Below, piece after piece: positions 8,449 to 8,470 of a stretch of 8,470 nucleotides of DNA (the stretch's first letter is position 1; each line of letters opens with the position of its first letter). The notes beneath the pieces are model-generated. The model was given only the letters and a program-made list of their open reading frames with translations, was not told the origin of the DNA and did not search any database. This DNA comes from Pseudomonadota bacterium (lineage in GTDB: Bacteria; Myxococcota_A; Polyangia; Fen-1088): positions 1 to 8,470 of the forward strand of contig JAEXQJ010000197.1 in the NCBI GenBank assembly GCA_023438785.1. Direction: 5' to 3'. The translations under genes and the position numbers were made by a program.

Positions 8449-8470
8449 ACGCGACCAGCCCGGCCGCCAC
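8445..8470 (+). CDS. Start of a downstream co-transcribed gene (truncated by window edge)
   Basis: A GTG at 8445-8447 overlaps the TGA of the U32 gene in a 4-nt GTGA arrangement, with GGGGG (8432-8436) 8 nt upstream as a possible ribosome-binding site. The frame is open to the window end and begins VNATSPAA. Only eight codons are visible, so neither product nor reality is certain. If genuine it is translationally coupled to the U32 gene and likely its pathway partner. Confidence 0.4.

Overview
This is a GC-rich bacterial window of about 8.5 kb with third-position GC bias in all long genes. The probable lipoprotein at the left edge, the sigma-54 machinery and the hybrid histidine kinase point to a Gram-negative (diderm) bacterium. 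Myxococcota, Verrucomicrobiota, Planctomycetota or a high-GC proteobacterial lineage would all fit, and nothing here settles the phylum. I see no rRNA, tRNA, CRISPR array, insertion sequence or phage gene.

Layout from left to right. (1) The 5' end of a small lipoprotein gene on the minus strand (1-88) is divergent from an AraC-family regulator on the plus strand (268-1260); their shared intergenic region holds a perfect 8-bp-arm inverted repeat. (2) A minus-strand operon of three overlapping signalling genes runs from about 6968 down to 1299: a soluble GAF/PAS histidine kinase (5115-6968), a sigma-54-dependent NtrC-type response regulator (3739-5118), and a soluble triple-PAS hybrid histidine kinase with its own receiver domain (1299-3749). 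The gene overlaps are 4 nt and 11 nt, so the three should be translated together. (3) Divergent from this operon is a plus-strand gene for a U32-family ('peptidase U32', COG0826) protein (7183-8448). It carries two groups of cysteines suited to iron-sulfur clusters. It overlaps by 4 nt the start of another gene that runs off the right edge.

How the parts fit. The 214-bp gap between the operon and the U32 gene contains a near-consensus sigma-54 -24/-12 promoter (7134-7149, GG-N10-GC spacing) pointing at the U32 gene. Upstream of it lies a cluster of TGCG/CGCA palindromes at the distance expected for enhancer sites. The adjacent response regulator has the GAFTGA loop needed to work with sigma-54. 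The simplest reading is a self-contained switch: two cytoplasmic kinases feed one sigma-54 activator, which turns on the divergent U32 operon. U32 proteins studied so far (UbiU/UbiV, RlhA, TrhP) are oxygen-independent hydroxylation factors rather than proteases, so the controlled pathway may be an anaerobic or redox-dependent modification or biosynthesis. The promoter, enhancer sites and domain residues are visible in the sequence; the regulatory link and pathway are inference.
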